DNA of 64,000 bases from Omphiscola glabra (Eukaryota; Mollusca; Gastropoda; Lymnaeidae), in NCBI GenBank assembly GCA_964017045.1, contig OZ024795.1, positions 54,475,350 through 54,539,349 on the forward strand, read 5' to 3'. The notes beneath the pieces are model-generated. The model did no database searches and was not told the origin of the DNA. It saw only the letters and a program-made list of their open reading frames with translations. Every line of letters begins with the position of its first letter. The first letter of the stretch is position 1. Below are positions 50,110-63,049 of this stretch, piece after piece. The position numbers and the translations under genes are program-made.

Positions 50110-51112
50110 AACCAGCCAGATTCCATTAGCTTACCAGCCAGATTCCATTAGCTTACCAGCCAGATTCCATTAGCTTTACTAGCCAGATTCCATTAGCTTT
50201 ACCAGCCAGATTCCATTAGCTTTACCAGCCAGATTCCATTAGCTTACCAGCCAGATTCCATTAGCTTACCAGCCAGATTCCATTAGCTTACCAGCCAGAT
50301 TCCATTAGCTTTACCAGCCAGATTCCATTAGCTTTACCAGCCAGATTCCATTAGCTTTACCAGCCAGATTCCAATAGCTTACCAGCCAGATTCCATTAGC
50401 TTTACCAGCCAGATTCCATTAGCTTAACCAGCCAGATTCCATTAGCTTTACCAGTAAGATTCCATTAGCTTTACCAGCCAGATTCCATTTGCCTTACCAG
50501 CAAGATTGCATTAGCCTTACCAGTAAGATTCCATTAGCCTTGCATGCCAGATTCCATTAGCATTACCAGCCAGTTTCTATTAACCTTACCAGCCAGATTC
50601 CATTAGCTTTACCAGCCAGATTCCATTAGCCTTACCAGCCAGATTCCATTAGCCTTACCAGCAAGATTCCATTAGCTTTACAAGCCAGATACCAATAGCT
50701 TACCAGCCAGATTCCAATAGCTTACCAGCCAGATTCCATTAGCTTTACCAGCCAGATTCCATTAGCTTAACCAGCCAGATTCCATTAGCTTTACCAGCAA
50801 GATTCCATTAGCTTTACCAGTCAGATTTCATTTGCCTTACCAGCAAGATTGCATTAGCCTTACCAGCAAGATTCCATTAGCCTTGCATGACAGATTCCAT
50901 TAGCATTACCAGCCAGTTTCCATTAACCTTACCAGCCAGATTCCATTAGCTTTACCAGCCAGATTCCATTAGCCTTACCAGCCAGATTCCATTAGCTTAC
51001 CAGCCAGATTCCATTAGCTTACCAGCCAGATTCCATTAGCCTTACCATCCAGATTCCATTAGCCTTACCAGCCAGATTCCATTAGCCTTACCAGCCAGAT
51101 TCCATTAGCTAC
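50110..51112. repeat. 22/23-bp minisatellite (about 44 copies)
   Basis: Unit ACCAGCCAGATTCCATTAGC plus TTT. A block of about ten variant units near 50450-50600 recurs at about 50800-50960 (CAAGATTGCATTAGCC, CATTACCAGCCAGTTTC), again a segmental duplication. Confidence 0.95.
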
Positions 51113-51635
51113 CTTTTTTTTAAAAATTTAAAATAAGCCAAATTCTTAAAGAGGAAAAAATAATTGCCTTCGCTTTTGATAATGTATGATCTCTTTTCTA
51201 AAGTTGCTGTTGTCAGTACAACGTTCCCAGTAATTTAACGCCACGCAGAGATTATTGCCACTTTCATTCCAATGCTATTGACATCTTTGAAACTTATGTC
51301 ATCATGACATTTTAAAACAATTTTTTTTCAAGGTGCTACTCCCCACACCTCTTTAAAAACGATTTCGTTGCCCCCCCCACTCCCCCTCCCCCAACCCCCA
51401 TGCTGAATAAATATTTTTAAAAAAATGTGTAGCCTTGATTTGATCGTCTGTGTGTCCCGCAAGCTGACATTAGAATTCAAATCGTGGCCGTTTTACAAAT
51501 TAAATTGTTCCGTGGATGTCTGAATCTGCAACCTTGATCCCGATTTTTTAAAAAAGGTTAAATTAAACTTGAAGTAATTGACATTGAAGAAACATGTAGC
51601 ATTTCCCCCATGCCCTTTCAAAATACATGTGTACA
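51113..51635. other. Unique stretch, no gene recognised
   Basis: AT-rich, with a CCCC-rich island at 51370-51402. Confidence 0.5.
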
Positions 51636-51639
51636 GTGT

Positions 51640-51800
51640 GTTGTCGTCTGAACAGGTATGTTGTCATCGGAACACGTGTGCTGTCATCTGAACGGGTGTG
51701 CTGTCCTCTGAACACATGTGCTGTCACCTGAACGCGTGTGCTGTCCTCTGAACACGGGTGATGTCCTCTGAACACGGGTGCTGTCACCCGAACACGGCTC
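51640..51800. repeat. 18-bp tandem repeat (about 9 copies)
   Basis: Unit TGTGCTGTCCTCTGAACA, diverged. Confidence 0.9.
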
Positions 51801-52044
51801 ACAAACTAGAGTTCCAACCCAAGCTGCTGTCCAAGCTGCTGTCCAAGCATGACCCAGTCTAATACATCCACACCGATACTTGGAAATACAGGAAATCCGA
51901 GGTACACACTTTTAGAATAGAATAGTTTGTTTTTTTTGTTTGCTTATTAATTTTTTCAGATTGTAACAGATCGTTGTCTAGGTCATGGGGTCATAGGTGC
52001 AGTGTGTATTATGACGTTGACAGTAATGTTTAGTGAGCGAGTGT

Positions 52045-52255
52045 GACCTCTTGACATGTGACCTCTTGTCTTGTGACCTCTTGTCTTGTGACCTCTTGTC
52101 ATGTGACCTCTTGTCATATGACCTCTTGTCTTGTGACCTCTTGTCTTGTGACCTCTTGTCTTGTGACCTCTTGTCTTGTGACCTCTTGTCATATGACCTC
52201 TTGTCATATGACCTCTTGTCATATGACCTCTTGTCATGTGACCTCTTGTCATGTC
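52045..52255. repeat. 15-bp minisatellite (14 copies)
   Basis: Unit CTTGTCATGTGACCT with TCTTG, TCATG and TCATA variants in runs. Confidence 0.95.
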
Positions 52256-52303
52256 AAGGACCGGTGCGTGGAGTTTGGGTTATTAAAGGAGAGCACGTCT
52301 TTT

Positions 52304-53768
52304 GCAGGGCTACCACACCTTGGGAAATTTCCCAAGATCTTGGGAATTCACGACCCCCTTTGGGATGTGGGGAATAATTTTGAAAATCAGGCAAAACCTT
52401 GGGAAATCTTGACGGGGAAGATTTTTATTTAAATATCTGGAAAAAATGTAAACAATTTATGTGATAAAAATTAAAGTTAAAAATGAAGCAAACTAATTTT
52501 TAAAGTAACAAGGAAAAAATTAATTGTTTTAAAAACTTTTCTGCATAACGAATGGTTTTACTTTTTAAACCACTCATAAATAAAAAAAGAAATCTTCCGA
52601 AATTAAAGTTAATATTGTTAAGTATTAAAAAGTTAATAATTAAAGAAATATAATTATTAATTTTTTTTTTTTTATTTTTTTTTTTTTTTTTTTTTGCGCG
52701 TTGAAGATTTACAAATTATATCCATGTGTTGAATCGTGATCAAATTACCCGTGTACACCATATGCATAGGACAGTTTCAACAATAAATAAACTGATCATA
52801 AATGTTAAAATCTCAAAGGAAATCAATCTAGCCTGTTAATATTATAAACTTTGTGTGGGGTGGGGGGGGGGGGGCGGTAGGCTCGGAAATTTTATCATTA
52901 GGGTATTAGACATTAACGATCCTGAATTCAATAACTGGCTACAGCAGGACAAGGACAATGCGGATTCTAGCTTTTGCTAATGTTGCAAATTCACAATGTA
53001 AAATGCAAATAGGTCCTAAGGTCATTAATGAATCATAAACACTCGTGAAACATAAACATAATTTTGAAATTGCAAAGTCTACACATAGCATAAGTCAGTT
53101 TATTCAAATTCAAATTAAAAAAAAACCCATAGAAGATGAACAAACAAGGACGGTCTAAATCAAACGAATTTTTTTATATTATTTTATTTCATGAAGCACT
53201 TGACAGTTTGACCACATTCCTCACTTGACAGTTTGACCACATTCCTCACTTGACAGTTTGACCACATTCCTCCACATGTGTAGAAAGAATATTCTCACAG
53301 ATTAATTGCCTGAAAACAAAAATAACTAATTCTTTAAAAACAAACTCAGTTTGAGATAGAATCCTTGCAAAACAGCATCCAACTAGATGTAGCATGACTT
53401 GCAGGCCTACTAACTGTATCCCAAAGGAAACTTGAATAAGAAGTGTTAGAGATGGGTCAGTTCACAAAAGATATAAGACAAGGGCTAGTACTCTAAAAGA
53501 AAGAAATGCAACTCTCCCCCTGTCCGCAGAGATTGAAGAAGAAGAATTTAGTTCATAGTAAATCTTTATAATATCAGAAGAAATAATTATTGAAATGCAT
53601 AAATAAAGAGTTTAGAAAACATTTAGTAGCCTAACTCCGGTGTGTATTAACATTTTGCATCATAAATAAAAAAAAATAATTCCCCAAAACAAATTGTTTA
53701 TTTCTTTTACCTTATTAAACAAACTCTTATATATTTTTATGATCTTTGGAAATCTTGGGAAATTTTTT
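52304..53768 (+). pseudogene. Decayed hAT transposon with transposase dimerisation remnant
   Basis: Plus-strand frame at about 53272-53345 reads CVERIFSQINCLKTKITNSLKT before a stop, close to the hAT C-terminal dimerisation motif (SxERxFSxxN...KTKxRNxL). AAATTTCCCAAGAT occurs at about 52324 and inverted at about 53751, suggesting old terminal repeats. Just upstream of the motif a 27-bp unit (CTTGACAGTTTGACCACATT) is triplicated. The rest is AT-rich with many stops. The element's right edge merges into the 18-bp array that begins at 53765. Confidence 0.6.
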
Positions 53769-55245
53769 GACAGAGTCAGCTAGGGAGACAGGTTGAGCTA
53801 AGGGAGACCGAGTGAGCTAAGGAGACAGGCGGAGCTAGGGAGACATAGTGAGTTAGGGAGACAGAGTGAGTTAGGGAGACAGAGTGAGCTAGGGAGTCAG
53901 AGTGAGCTAAGGATACAGAGTGAGTAAGGGAAACAGAGAGAGTTAAGGAGAAAGAGTGAGTTAGGGAGACAGAGTAAGCTAGGGAGACAGAGTGAGTTAG
54001 GGAGACAGAGAGAGCTATGGAGACAGAGTAAGTTAGAGAGACAGAGTGAGTTAAGGAGACAGAGAGAGCTGGGGAAACAGTGTGAGTTGGGGAGACAGGG
54101 TGAGTTAGGGAGACAGAGAGAGCTACGGAGACAGAGTGAGCTAGGGAAACAGTGTGAGATGGGGAGACAGAATGAGCTGGGGAGACAGAGTGAGCTGGGG
54201 AGACAGAGTGAGCTGGGGAGACAGAGTGTGCTGGGGAGACAGAGTGTGCTGGGGAGACAGAGTGTGCTGGGAAGAAAGAGTGAGCTGGGGAGACAGAGAG
54301 AGCCGGGGAGACAGAGTGAGCCGGGGAGAAAGAGTGAGCCGGGGAGGCAGAGGGAGCTAAGGAGGGAGGGTGAGCCTAGGGGGGGCAGGGTGAGCTAGGG
54401 AGGCAGGGTGAGCTGGGCAGGCAGGCTGAGCTGGGGAGACAGATTGAGCTGGGGAGGCAGAGTGAGCTGGGGAGGCAGAGTGAGCTGGGGAGAAGGAGTG
54501 AGCTGGGAAGAAAAAGTGAGCTGGGGAGGCAGAGGGAGCTGGGGAGACAGACTGAGCTAGGGAGACAGAGTGAGAAAGGGAGACAGAGTGAGAAAGGGAG
54601 ACAGAGTGAGATTGGGAGACATAGTGAGATCGGGAGACAGAGTGAGATTGGGAGACATAGTGAGATCGGGAGACAGAGTGAGCTAGGGAGACAGAATGAG
54701 CTAGGGAGACAGAGTGAGCTAGGGAGACAGAGTGAGCTAGGGAGACAAAGTGAGCTAGGGAGACTGAGTGCGTTCGGGAGACAGAGTGCGTTAGGGAGAC
54801 AGAGTAAGCTAGAAAGACAGAGTGAGCAAGGAAGTCAGAGTGAGCTAGGGAGACAGAGTGAGTAAGGGAGACAGAGTGAGCTAGGGAGACAGGGTGAGTT
54901 AGGGAGACAGAGAGAGCTGGGGAAACAGTGTGAGTTGGGAAGACAGAGTGAGCTGGGGAGACAGAGTGAGCTGGGGAAACAGTGTGAGTTTGGGAGACAT
55001 AGTGAGCTGGGGAGACAGAGTGACCTGGGGAGTCAGGGTGATCGGGGGGGGGGCAGGGTGAGCTGGGGAGACAGGTTTAGCTGGGGATGCAGAGTGAGCT
55101 GGGAAGAAATAGTGAGCTGGGGAGGCAGAGTAAGCTGGGGAGACAGAGTGAGTTAGGGAGACAGAGTGAGCTGGGGAGACAGAGTGAGCTGGGGAGACAG
55201 AGTGAGCTATGGCGACAGAGGGAGCTATGGAGACAGAGATAGTAT
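53765..55245. repeat. 18-bp minisatellite (about 80 copies)
   Basis: Unit GAGCTAGGGAGACAGAGT, with GAGTTAGG and GAGCTGGG variants in blocks. It begins at the right edge of the decayed hAT element. Confidence 0.95.
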
Positions 55246-55955
55246 TTTGGTTAATTTCGTTGTGGGTCTTTTTGCCTGAGAATAATGTTTTTCTACTGGA
55301 TGCAATTATGTAGCACCTTCATTGTGTACCATGTTCAGTACAGAGAAGTAAGGGCATGGTGTACAATTAAATATTAAGTATTTGAGTTAATTGACCAAGT
55401 GAGAGACAAGATCCGAACAAACTAGTCTGACATAAGGTTAAACGGCATAGTTGCCATTGGAATATATTAGACCAGGCGAATATTTGACAATTGTCACTGT
55501 AAAGCAGGTGCTGTAAGAATCTAGTTAATTGCGCCGAATTACTAAGCTAAGTAGCTCTATTACACAGGTTCTCAAGCCTTTTCACGTTACGACCACATTC
55601 ATGTGGAAGCAAAGTGCCCTTAACGCGATACATTGTAGGGGTCATTGAACTGGGGCATAGTACCCCAATGAGGTCTCAATAGACATCAATAAAATTATGT
55701 TTAAATCGTTCTTTTTAAACACCTCATCATGCCTGTGATCTGGCTAGTATTATTTATAAACGCATGTTTAAAGTACAGCTGTCACGTTGTATTCCTCATG
55801 GGGCCCAGTCGCCCCCTATTATTTTTATTGCTCTGGGGCGTCACTAGATTTGGTGTCACCCAGTGCGGTCAGCTCAATGGTCACCCATTCAGATTTCTCA
55901 ATGGAGCTCCTCGGAGTTTGTCCTCCTGCACTAACGGCGCCCTGCGCTGGTGACC
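55246..55955. other. Unique stretch, no gene recognised
   Basis: A hAT-tip-like GGTTCTCAAGCC is at 55567, without a matched end. A frame at 55729-55953 has hydrophobic segments but no recognised domain. Confidence 0.45.
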
Positions 55956-55964
55956 CTGCGATGT

Positions 55965-57135
55965 TTTTACCGTACTCTGGTGACAGGTGGCGCCCTGCTC
56001 TGGTTTAATTCTACTCTGGTGACAGGTGGCGCCCTGCTCAGGTGGTACCCTACTCTGGTGACAGGTGGCGCCCTGCTCCGGTGGTACCCTACTCTGGTGA
56101 CAGGTGGCACCCTGCACTGGTGGTACCCTACTCTGGTGACAGGTGGCGCCCTGTTCTGGTAGTGTCCTACTCTGGTGACAGGTGGCGCCCTGCGATGTTT
56201 TTACCGTACTCTGATGACAGGTGGCGCCCTGCTCTGGTTGTGCCCTACTCTGGTGACAGCTGGCGCTCTCCTCTGGTTTTATTCTACTCTGGTGACAGGT
56301 GGCGCCTTCTCTGGTTGTACCCTACTCTGGTTGTACCCTACTCTGGTTGTACCCTACTCTGGTTGTACCCTATTCTGGTTGTACCCTACTCTGGTTGCAC
56401 CCTACTCTGGTTGTACCCTACTCTGGATGTACCCTACTCTGGTTGTACCCTACTCTGGTTGTGACAGGTGGCGCCCTGTTCTGGGGGTGCCCTACTCTGG
56501 TGAAACGTGGCGCCCTGCTCTGGTTTTATTCTACTCTGGTGACAGGTGGCGCCCTGCTCTGGTGGTGCACTACTCTGGTGACAGGTGGCGCATAGTTCTG
56601 GTGGTGCACTACTCTGGTGACAGGTGGCGCCCTGCTCTGGTGGTACCCTACTCTGGTGACAGATGGCGCCCTACTCTGGTTACAGGTGGCACCATGCTCT
56701 GGTTTTGTTCTACTCTGGTGACAGGTGGCGCTTTGCTCTGGTGGGGGAAATGCTCTACTTTATCCTACTCTGGGGACAGGGGGCGCCCTTCTCTAGTTTT
56801 ATCCTACTCTTGTGACAGGTGGCGCCATTCTCTGGTATTATCCTACTCGACAGGTGGCGCCCTGATCTAGTTTTATTCTATTCTGGTGACAGGTGGCACC
56901 CTGCTCTAGTTTTATTCTTTTGACAGGTGGCGCCCTGCTCTTATGGTACCCTACTATGGTGACAGGTGGCACCCTGCTCTGGTGGGTCCATACTCTGGTG
57001 ACAGGTGGTGCCTTACTCTGGTGACATGTGGCTCCCTACTCTGGTGACAGGTGGCGCCCTACTCTTGTGACAGTTGACGCCCTGCTCTGGTGACAGGTGG
57101 CACCCTGCTCTGGTGACAGGTGGCGCCCTGCTCTT
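55965..57135. repeat. About 39-bp degenerate minisatellite
   Basis: Units combine CTACTCTGGTGACAGGTGGC, GCCCTGCTCTGG and a variable TTTTATT/TGGTACC segment. A 15-bp sub-array of CTACTCTGGTTGTACC lies at 56315-56460. Confidence 0.93.
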
Positions 57136-58990
57136 GTATTTCAGATAAGTTATGAAACTTACTCGATCGAGCTCGATCAAATTTACAATTTTTAAGTTTA
57201 ATTTTATTTGGTGTTCTCCCCAAGTGAGTATGTCCTCCCCAAATGAGTATGTCATCCCGATTGTGATCCACACATCCACCCCACCCCAGTGACGCCACTG
57301 CATATGCTCAAAACGCCAAGAGACGAATATTGCTGCATCCTGGAAAAATTTTTTTTGTCGAAAAGGAATATATTTTCCACTCCAATGAACATAGAAACAA
57401 AGCGTAGAAATCAGTTATTTAAGACCTAAAAGTCAGTATCTAAATTTCTTTGATTTAAAAGGGCCCCAAGTCTGATGACGTCATCGTAACACAATTAAAC
57501 ATAATTTCTACAAAATTTAAAGTCAATGTATTGTTAAAGAAATCCTTTTGTTCCACAATGAGAATTTTATTTTATTTAATTTATTTTTAAAGAAATCCCT
57601 TTGAACTTCATATTTTTATAATTGTATTCTCCGTAGAAAAAGATTCAATTTCAAAAAACCATTTCAATTTTAATAGTCAATGTATTTCTTCTATACAAAT
57701 CGGTTACCACGTCGGCGCAAACAAATATATTTTTAGGGATAATGGCTTAAAAATGTCGCCACCCCTGATATGTTTGGAAATTAAAGGATTTTTTGAGAGG
57801 GTCACTTTTTGGAGGATACATTTTTAAAACTTAATTTTCCATTAAAATGAATGAGGCGAAACTTTTTTTTAAAGTCTTGATTGAAATCGTAGCTCAAACA
57901 ACTGTTTCTTTCAGGTAACGCTCCGGGGGAGGGAGATCAAGTCAAGTGCCCCCCCACCCGAAAAAAATGTGTACAATAATAAAACTAAAAACGTCATTTG
58001 ACAACAACAAAAAGAAAAAATAGTAACTGGTGGCTGGAACCGAATACTATTAGTTGAACAACGAAATATCGATACACAATATACATTTGATGATCAGTAT
58101 ATTTAAAGAAAATCTTGGTAAGAGGCTCACAGTGTTCGATTACAAATATCGTACCGTTGCGAAAATTAACCGATCCCCGATTATAGGCAAAAAGTGTATT
58201 TCGCATAATATATATATATATATATATATTATAAACATATTTTTTTTAAAACTTCGCAAGCTTAATGACACGGCATCATACTACCTTTACGTCAGTATAA
58301 GGGTATATAATTAAAAAAAATATATATTTAATCATGAAGCAAGAATTTTTATGTAGGCATAGATCTTAATTATAAATTGTGTCGAGATATCATGCAAAAA
58401 AATATAGCTATGAGCCAAATTTAAAAAAAAAATGAGATGATTTTGCATTAAAAAATTAAGAATACTACAAATATACGAATAGTGCACGCACCATAAATTA
58501 TTATTAAATCGAAAGCGTTTGTATTTTCTTTAAATGTGCTACATTTGGAACTCATTTGCCTGAATAACAGAGTTTTAAAAATTATAAATATATATATTTA
58601 GTCTATATTTATTAAATTCCCAACTGCTTTTCTCTTTTGAATATCAGAATAATAAACACTCTGCCCCAGCTATTTGTAAGAATGTGAGGCGTAACTAGGG
58701 GGAGGTCAGGGGCAGATGTCACTGTGCGCCAGAACAGTTGGGGGCGCCAAAATGTGCTTTGATATTATTTTATTGATGAAAATAATGGGTTTGAGAGTTT
58801 GAAAAAAGAAAGGGAGGCCCCGGGGCGCCGAACACTTTAGCTACGCCTCTGGTAAGCATTTAATTTTTTAGATGAGAATCCAGTCACGACCCAATCTTAG
58901 AAAGACCAAAAAGTTTTTCTTAAACCATCAATTTAATTAATTTAAAATAAATCTATGGATTTGTTTTTAAAAAAATGTTTTAAAGTATAT
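57136..58990. other. AT-rich unique DNA
   Basis: No gene recognised apart from the MITE at 58684-58851. CRE consensus TGACGTCA at 57476; (TA)n at 58208-58230. Confidence 0.5.
58684..58851. mobile_element. Probable MITE with GAGGCGTA ends and 8-bp TSD
   Basis: A 168-bp sequence from GTGAGGCGTAACTAGG to TTTAGCTACGCCTCTG, flanked by GTAAGAAT and GTAAGCAT (7 of 8 TSD, hAT-like). It sits in otherwise AT-rich unique DNA. Confidence 0.62.
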
Positions 58991-58999
58991 CAAAGAATT

Positions 59000-60220
59000 A
59001 ATTTGAAATTGATCTAAAGGAAGTTTAAGTAATTTGAAATTGATCTAAAGGAAGTTTAAGAAATTTGAAATTGATCTAAAGGAAGTTAAAGTAATTTGAA
59101 ATTGATCTAAAGGAAGTTAAAGTAATTTGAAATTGATCTAAAGGAAGTTAAAGTAATTTGAAATTGATCTAAAGGAAGTTAAAGTAATTTGAAATTGATC
59201 TAAAGGAAGTTAAAGTAATTTGAAATTGATCTAAAGGAAGTTAAAGTAATTTGAAATTGATATAAAGGAAGTTAAAGTAATTTGAAATTGATCTAAAGGA
59301 AGTTAAAGTAATTTGAAATTGATCTAAAGGAAGTTAAAGTAATTTGAAATTGATCTAAAGGAAGTTAAAGTAATTTGAAATTGATCTAAAGGAAGTTAAA
59401 GTAATTTGAAATTGATCTAAAGGAAGTTAAAGTAATTTGAAATTGATCTAAAGGAAGTTAAAGTAATTTGAAATTGATCTAAAGGAAGTTAAAGTAATTT
59501 GAAATTGATCTAAAGGAAGTTAAAGTAATTTGAAATTGATCTAAAGGAAGTTAAAGTAATTTGAAATTGATCTAAAGGAAGTTAAAGTAATTTGAAATTG
59601 ATCTAAAGGAAGTTAAAGTAATTTGAAATTGATCTAAAGGAAGTTAAAGTAATTTGAAATTGATATAAAGGAAGTTAAAGTAATTTGAAATTGATCTAAA
59701 GGAAGTTAAAGTAATTTGAAATTGATCTAAAGGAAGTTAAAGTAATTTGAAATTGATCTAAAGGAAGTTAAAGTAATTTGAAATTGATCTAAAGGAAGTT
59801 AAAGTAATTTGAAATTGATCTAAAGGAAGTTAAAGTAATTTGAAATTGATCTAAAGGAAGTTAAAGTAATTTGAAATTGATCTAAAGGAAGTTAAAGTAA
59901 TTTGAAATTGATCTAAAGGAAGTTAAAGTAATTTGAAATTGATCTAAATGAAGTTAAAGTAATTTGAAACTGATCTAAAGGAAGTTAAAGTAATTTGAAA
60001 TTGATCTAAAGGAAGTTAAAGTAATTTGAAATTGATCTAAAGGAAGTTAAAGTAATTTGAAATTGATCTAAAGGAAGTTAAAGTAATTTGAAATTGATCT
60101 AAATGAAGTTAAAGTAATTTGAAACTGATCTAAAGGAAGTTAAAGTAATTTGAAATTGATCTAAAGGAAGTTAAAGTAATTTGAAATTGATGTAAAGGAA
60201 GTTAAAGTAATTTGAAATTT
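59000..60220. repeat. 31-bp AT-rich minisatellite (about 39 copies)
   Basis: Unit GTAATTTGAAATTGATCTAA plus AGGAAGTTAAA, the most homogeneous array in the window. The rare AATGAAG/AACTGATC pair recurs twice, 155 bp (5 units) apart (about 59947 and 60102). Confidence 0.97.
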
Positions 60221-60397
60221 CCAAAAGACCATTCAATCAAATGAATATTGGGAAATTTATACTTTTTTATTTATACCGTTTCCTTAATACATACAAATGA
60301 TATTTGAAAAAATATATGATGTCAACTGATGCCTTCTTAACATAATTATGCTTTTCATATTCGGTTTGTAAAAAAAATAAAAAAATAAAAAAAAAGA

Positions 60398-60566
60398 CCA
60401 GTTTTAGAAACTCAAAAATATATCGACCTTTCTACAAAACAATTTTTGTTTCTTTTTAACTCTGGTAAACTTGGAAATATTTAGTTTTAGAAACTCAAAA
60501 ATATATCGACCTTTCTACAAAACAATTTTTGTTTCTTTTTAACTCTGGTAAACTTGGAAATATTTC
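60398..60566. repeat. About 84-bp direct duplication
   Basis: AGTTTTAGAAACTCAAAAAT to CTGGTAAACTTGGAAATATT occurs twice in tandem, nearly identical. Confidence 0.93.
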
Positions 60567-61267
60567 TTAGAAAAGTTCATTATTAGGCGTAAGTTGTTGA
60601 TTTTTTTTTAAAATTTGGGTTCAACATGTAAATGATGTTAGCAGTGCCTCTTTGTGATTAGACAACTTTTCATAAGGAAGTTTCTTTGTCTTTGTGTTTT
60701 TTTTGTTGGAATTTTTTAAAATAATTAATAAATAATTAAGAAAATATCCCCAGCACATGTTTAAATCCCTAAAATATCCGAGGCCTCCTGCACCGTTGGG
60801 TTGGCAAGAACCACATAATGGCTCCGAGGTCCAGTGACAATGCAAGGTTGAATCTAAGTTTGCGACAAATTATTACCATGGTAACCGGGGTGAATTCAGT
60901 ATGTATACGGCATTGGGCACCATGTCTCCCCCGGTCACTGGAAAAATGCCCTGCCCCATCAAAAAATGTCTACTAGAAAATTGAATCCAAGGACACTCCA
61001 AAATGCACACTTCGATCTTGAAATAATCAAACATTTTACAGACTCCCACCCCTTCCGCTATATTGTCAACGGCGCCCTGAATTTCTGCCCTAACGGCGCC
61101 CTCAAATTCTGCCCTAACGGCGCCCTGAATTTCTGCCCTAACGGCGCCCTCAATTTCTGCCCTAGTTAACACAAAAAAGACAGTTTATCTGAACCTGGTC
61201 GCCAATGTTGGTGCCGAAAGAAAAAATGCCAAGGGGTGTAAATATAGAAACTCTGCATTTGTCCTAA
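60567..61267. other. Unique stretch with a 24-bp repeat
   Basis: No gene recognised. Four copies of CTGCCCTAACGGCGCCCTCA-based units lie at 61070-61165. Confidence 0.55.
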
Positions 61268-61640
61268 AATGCCATCCGTCCATCCATGCATCCGTCCATC
61301 CATGCATCCATCCCCGTGGAGCTACAGCCCATGTAGTGTTTTGGCCTGCCTCAATACTTCCTTCCAATCAGACCTAACTGATGCTGTTCTGTTCCATGCT
61401 TCGATTCCCAGCTGCTGTAGATCTTTTTCCACACCACCAATCCATCTCTGAGCCTAGGTCTGACTTTGGCCGTTTTCCTCTGGGATTTTGGTGATGCTCC
61501 CTCTTCACTCCTCTGTCATTTGGCATTTTTTCTAAGTGTCCCGCCCAGCGTCGCCTGCCCTTTTTACAAATTTCTGCGACTAGCGTGGGATCTTAATATA
61601 GACTGTACAATTCCTGGTTGGTTCGTATTCTCCATCAGTA
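61268..61640 (-). pseudogene. RTE-type LINE ORF2 C-terminal remnant
   Basis: On the minus strand, fragments RRRWAGHLEKMPNDR, then RWIGGVEKDLQQLGIEAW and DWKEVLRQAKTLHGL with a stop at 61322 are the characteristic tail of RTE/BovB-like ORF2 proteins. At least one frameshift separates them. The element ends in a GGAT-type short repeat tail at 61268-61318, as expected for RTE 3' ends. Dead, 5'-truncated copy. Confidence 0.75.
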
Positions 61641-61834
61641 TTCATTCTTTCTCTCCCAAGTGTTTTCTGCAATTTTTGTTAGGGCCCATGTATCACATGC
61701 GTTTTTTTACAACTGGTTTTATTTCAGTTTTATAAATAGTTTTCTTTGTTTTTCTAATAATGTTTTTCATTTATTAAGGATCCTTGGTATTTGAATTGAT
61801 TTACTTATTTCAAAAGTCTGGTTTCTAATTTAAT

Positions 61835-61942
61835 TGTTGATTGATTGATTGATTGGAGTTCTTATATAGCGCTCATTCCATGCTATGATAACATGCTCAC
61901 GGCGCTCCGATGTTAGATGTTCGAGAGGCCTCACTGCTGCCC
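61835..61942 (-). mobile_element. SINE-like dispersed repeat, copy 2
   Basis: Second copy of the element at 23404-23512, with five TTGA/ATTG repeats and the same TATAGCGCTCATTCC core. The two diverge after CTGCTGCC, which marks the probable 5' limit of the shared segment. Confidence 0.6.
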
Positions 61943-62144
61943 GTTCCATCAGTCCGTTCTTCTCTTATCATAGTCATGCATTTTGTTGGTTTTTTTTTGG
62001 TTGTTAACTTCCAACCCTGCTTGTAGTGATGCGTCTTCTAATTCTATACATGCTTATATGACATTTGCCTTTAATACTTTTTGCCAAGCAGTGCTATGTT
62101 ACTAAAAGGGTTGATTGTACAGATTGCCTAAAGTTTAGCAAACT

Positions 62145-62875
62145 ACAATGTCTAGTGAATATGGACACTGTCTAGCTACCATGTCTAGTAAATATTCTAG
62201 CTACCATATCTAGTAAATATTGACACTGTCTAGCTATCAGGTCTAGTAAATATTGACACTGTCTAGCTACCATGTCTAGTAAATATTGACACTGTCTAGC
62301 TACCATGTCTAATAAATATTCTAGCTACCATATCTAGTAAATATTGACACTGTCTAGCTATCAGGTCTAGTAAATATTGACACTGTCTAGCTACCATGTC
62401 TAGTAAATATTGACACTGTCTAGCTACCATGTCTAATAAATATTCTAGCTACCATATCTAGTAAATATTGACACTGTCTAGCTATCAGGTCTAGTAAATA
62501 TTGACACTGTCTAGCTACCATGTCTAGTAAATATTGACACTGTCTAGCTACCATGTCTAGTAAATATTGACACTGTCTAGCTACCATGTCTAGTAAATAT
62601 TGACACTGTCTAGCTACCATATCTAGTGAATATTGACACTGTCTAGCTACCATGTCTAGTAAATATTGACACTGTCTAGCTACCATGTCTAGTAAATATT
62701 GACACTGTCTAGCTACCATGTCTAGTAAATATTGACACTGTCTAGCTACCATGTCTAGTAAATATTGACACTGTCTAGCTACCATGTCTAGTAAATATTG
62801 ACACTGTCTAGCTACCATGTCTAGTAAATATTGACACTGTCTAGCTACCATGTCTAGTAAATATTGACATCTATG
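62145..62875. repeat. 33-bp minisatellite (about 21 copies) with 124-bp higher order
   Basis: Unit CTAGCTACCATGTCTAGTAA plus ATATTGACACTGT. The variant GCTATCAGG lies at 62233, 62357 and 62481, 124 bp apart; each block includes one shortened unit (TCTAATAAATATTCTAG). Confidence 0.95.
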
Positions 62876-63049
62876 TCGTCACTATTTTAGAGATCTTTTC
62901 CCCGATATCTGCCTAACATTGTCACAACCATGTATGCCATCAAACTAGATCACCAACTTTATCTCCTAGGTTCCATCTGGACGATCTCGCCGCCCCCCCC
63001 CCCCTTTAGGACTCACACCCCTCGCCCGAAATATCAATTTTTTTTAATT

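Noticed and set aside
55566..55680. Further hAT miniature element starting GGTTCTCAAGCC
   Set aside because: Loose resemblance at one end only; no second end or TSD.
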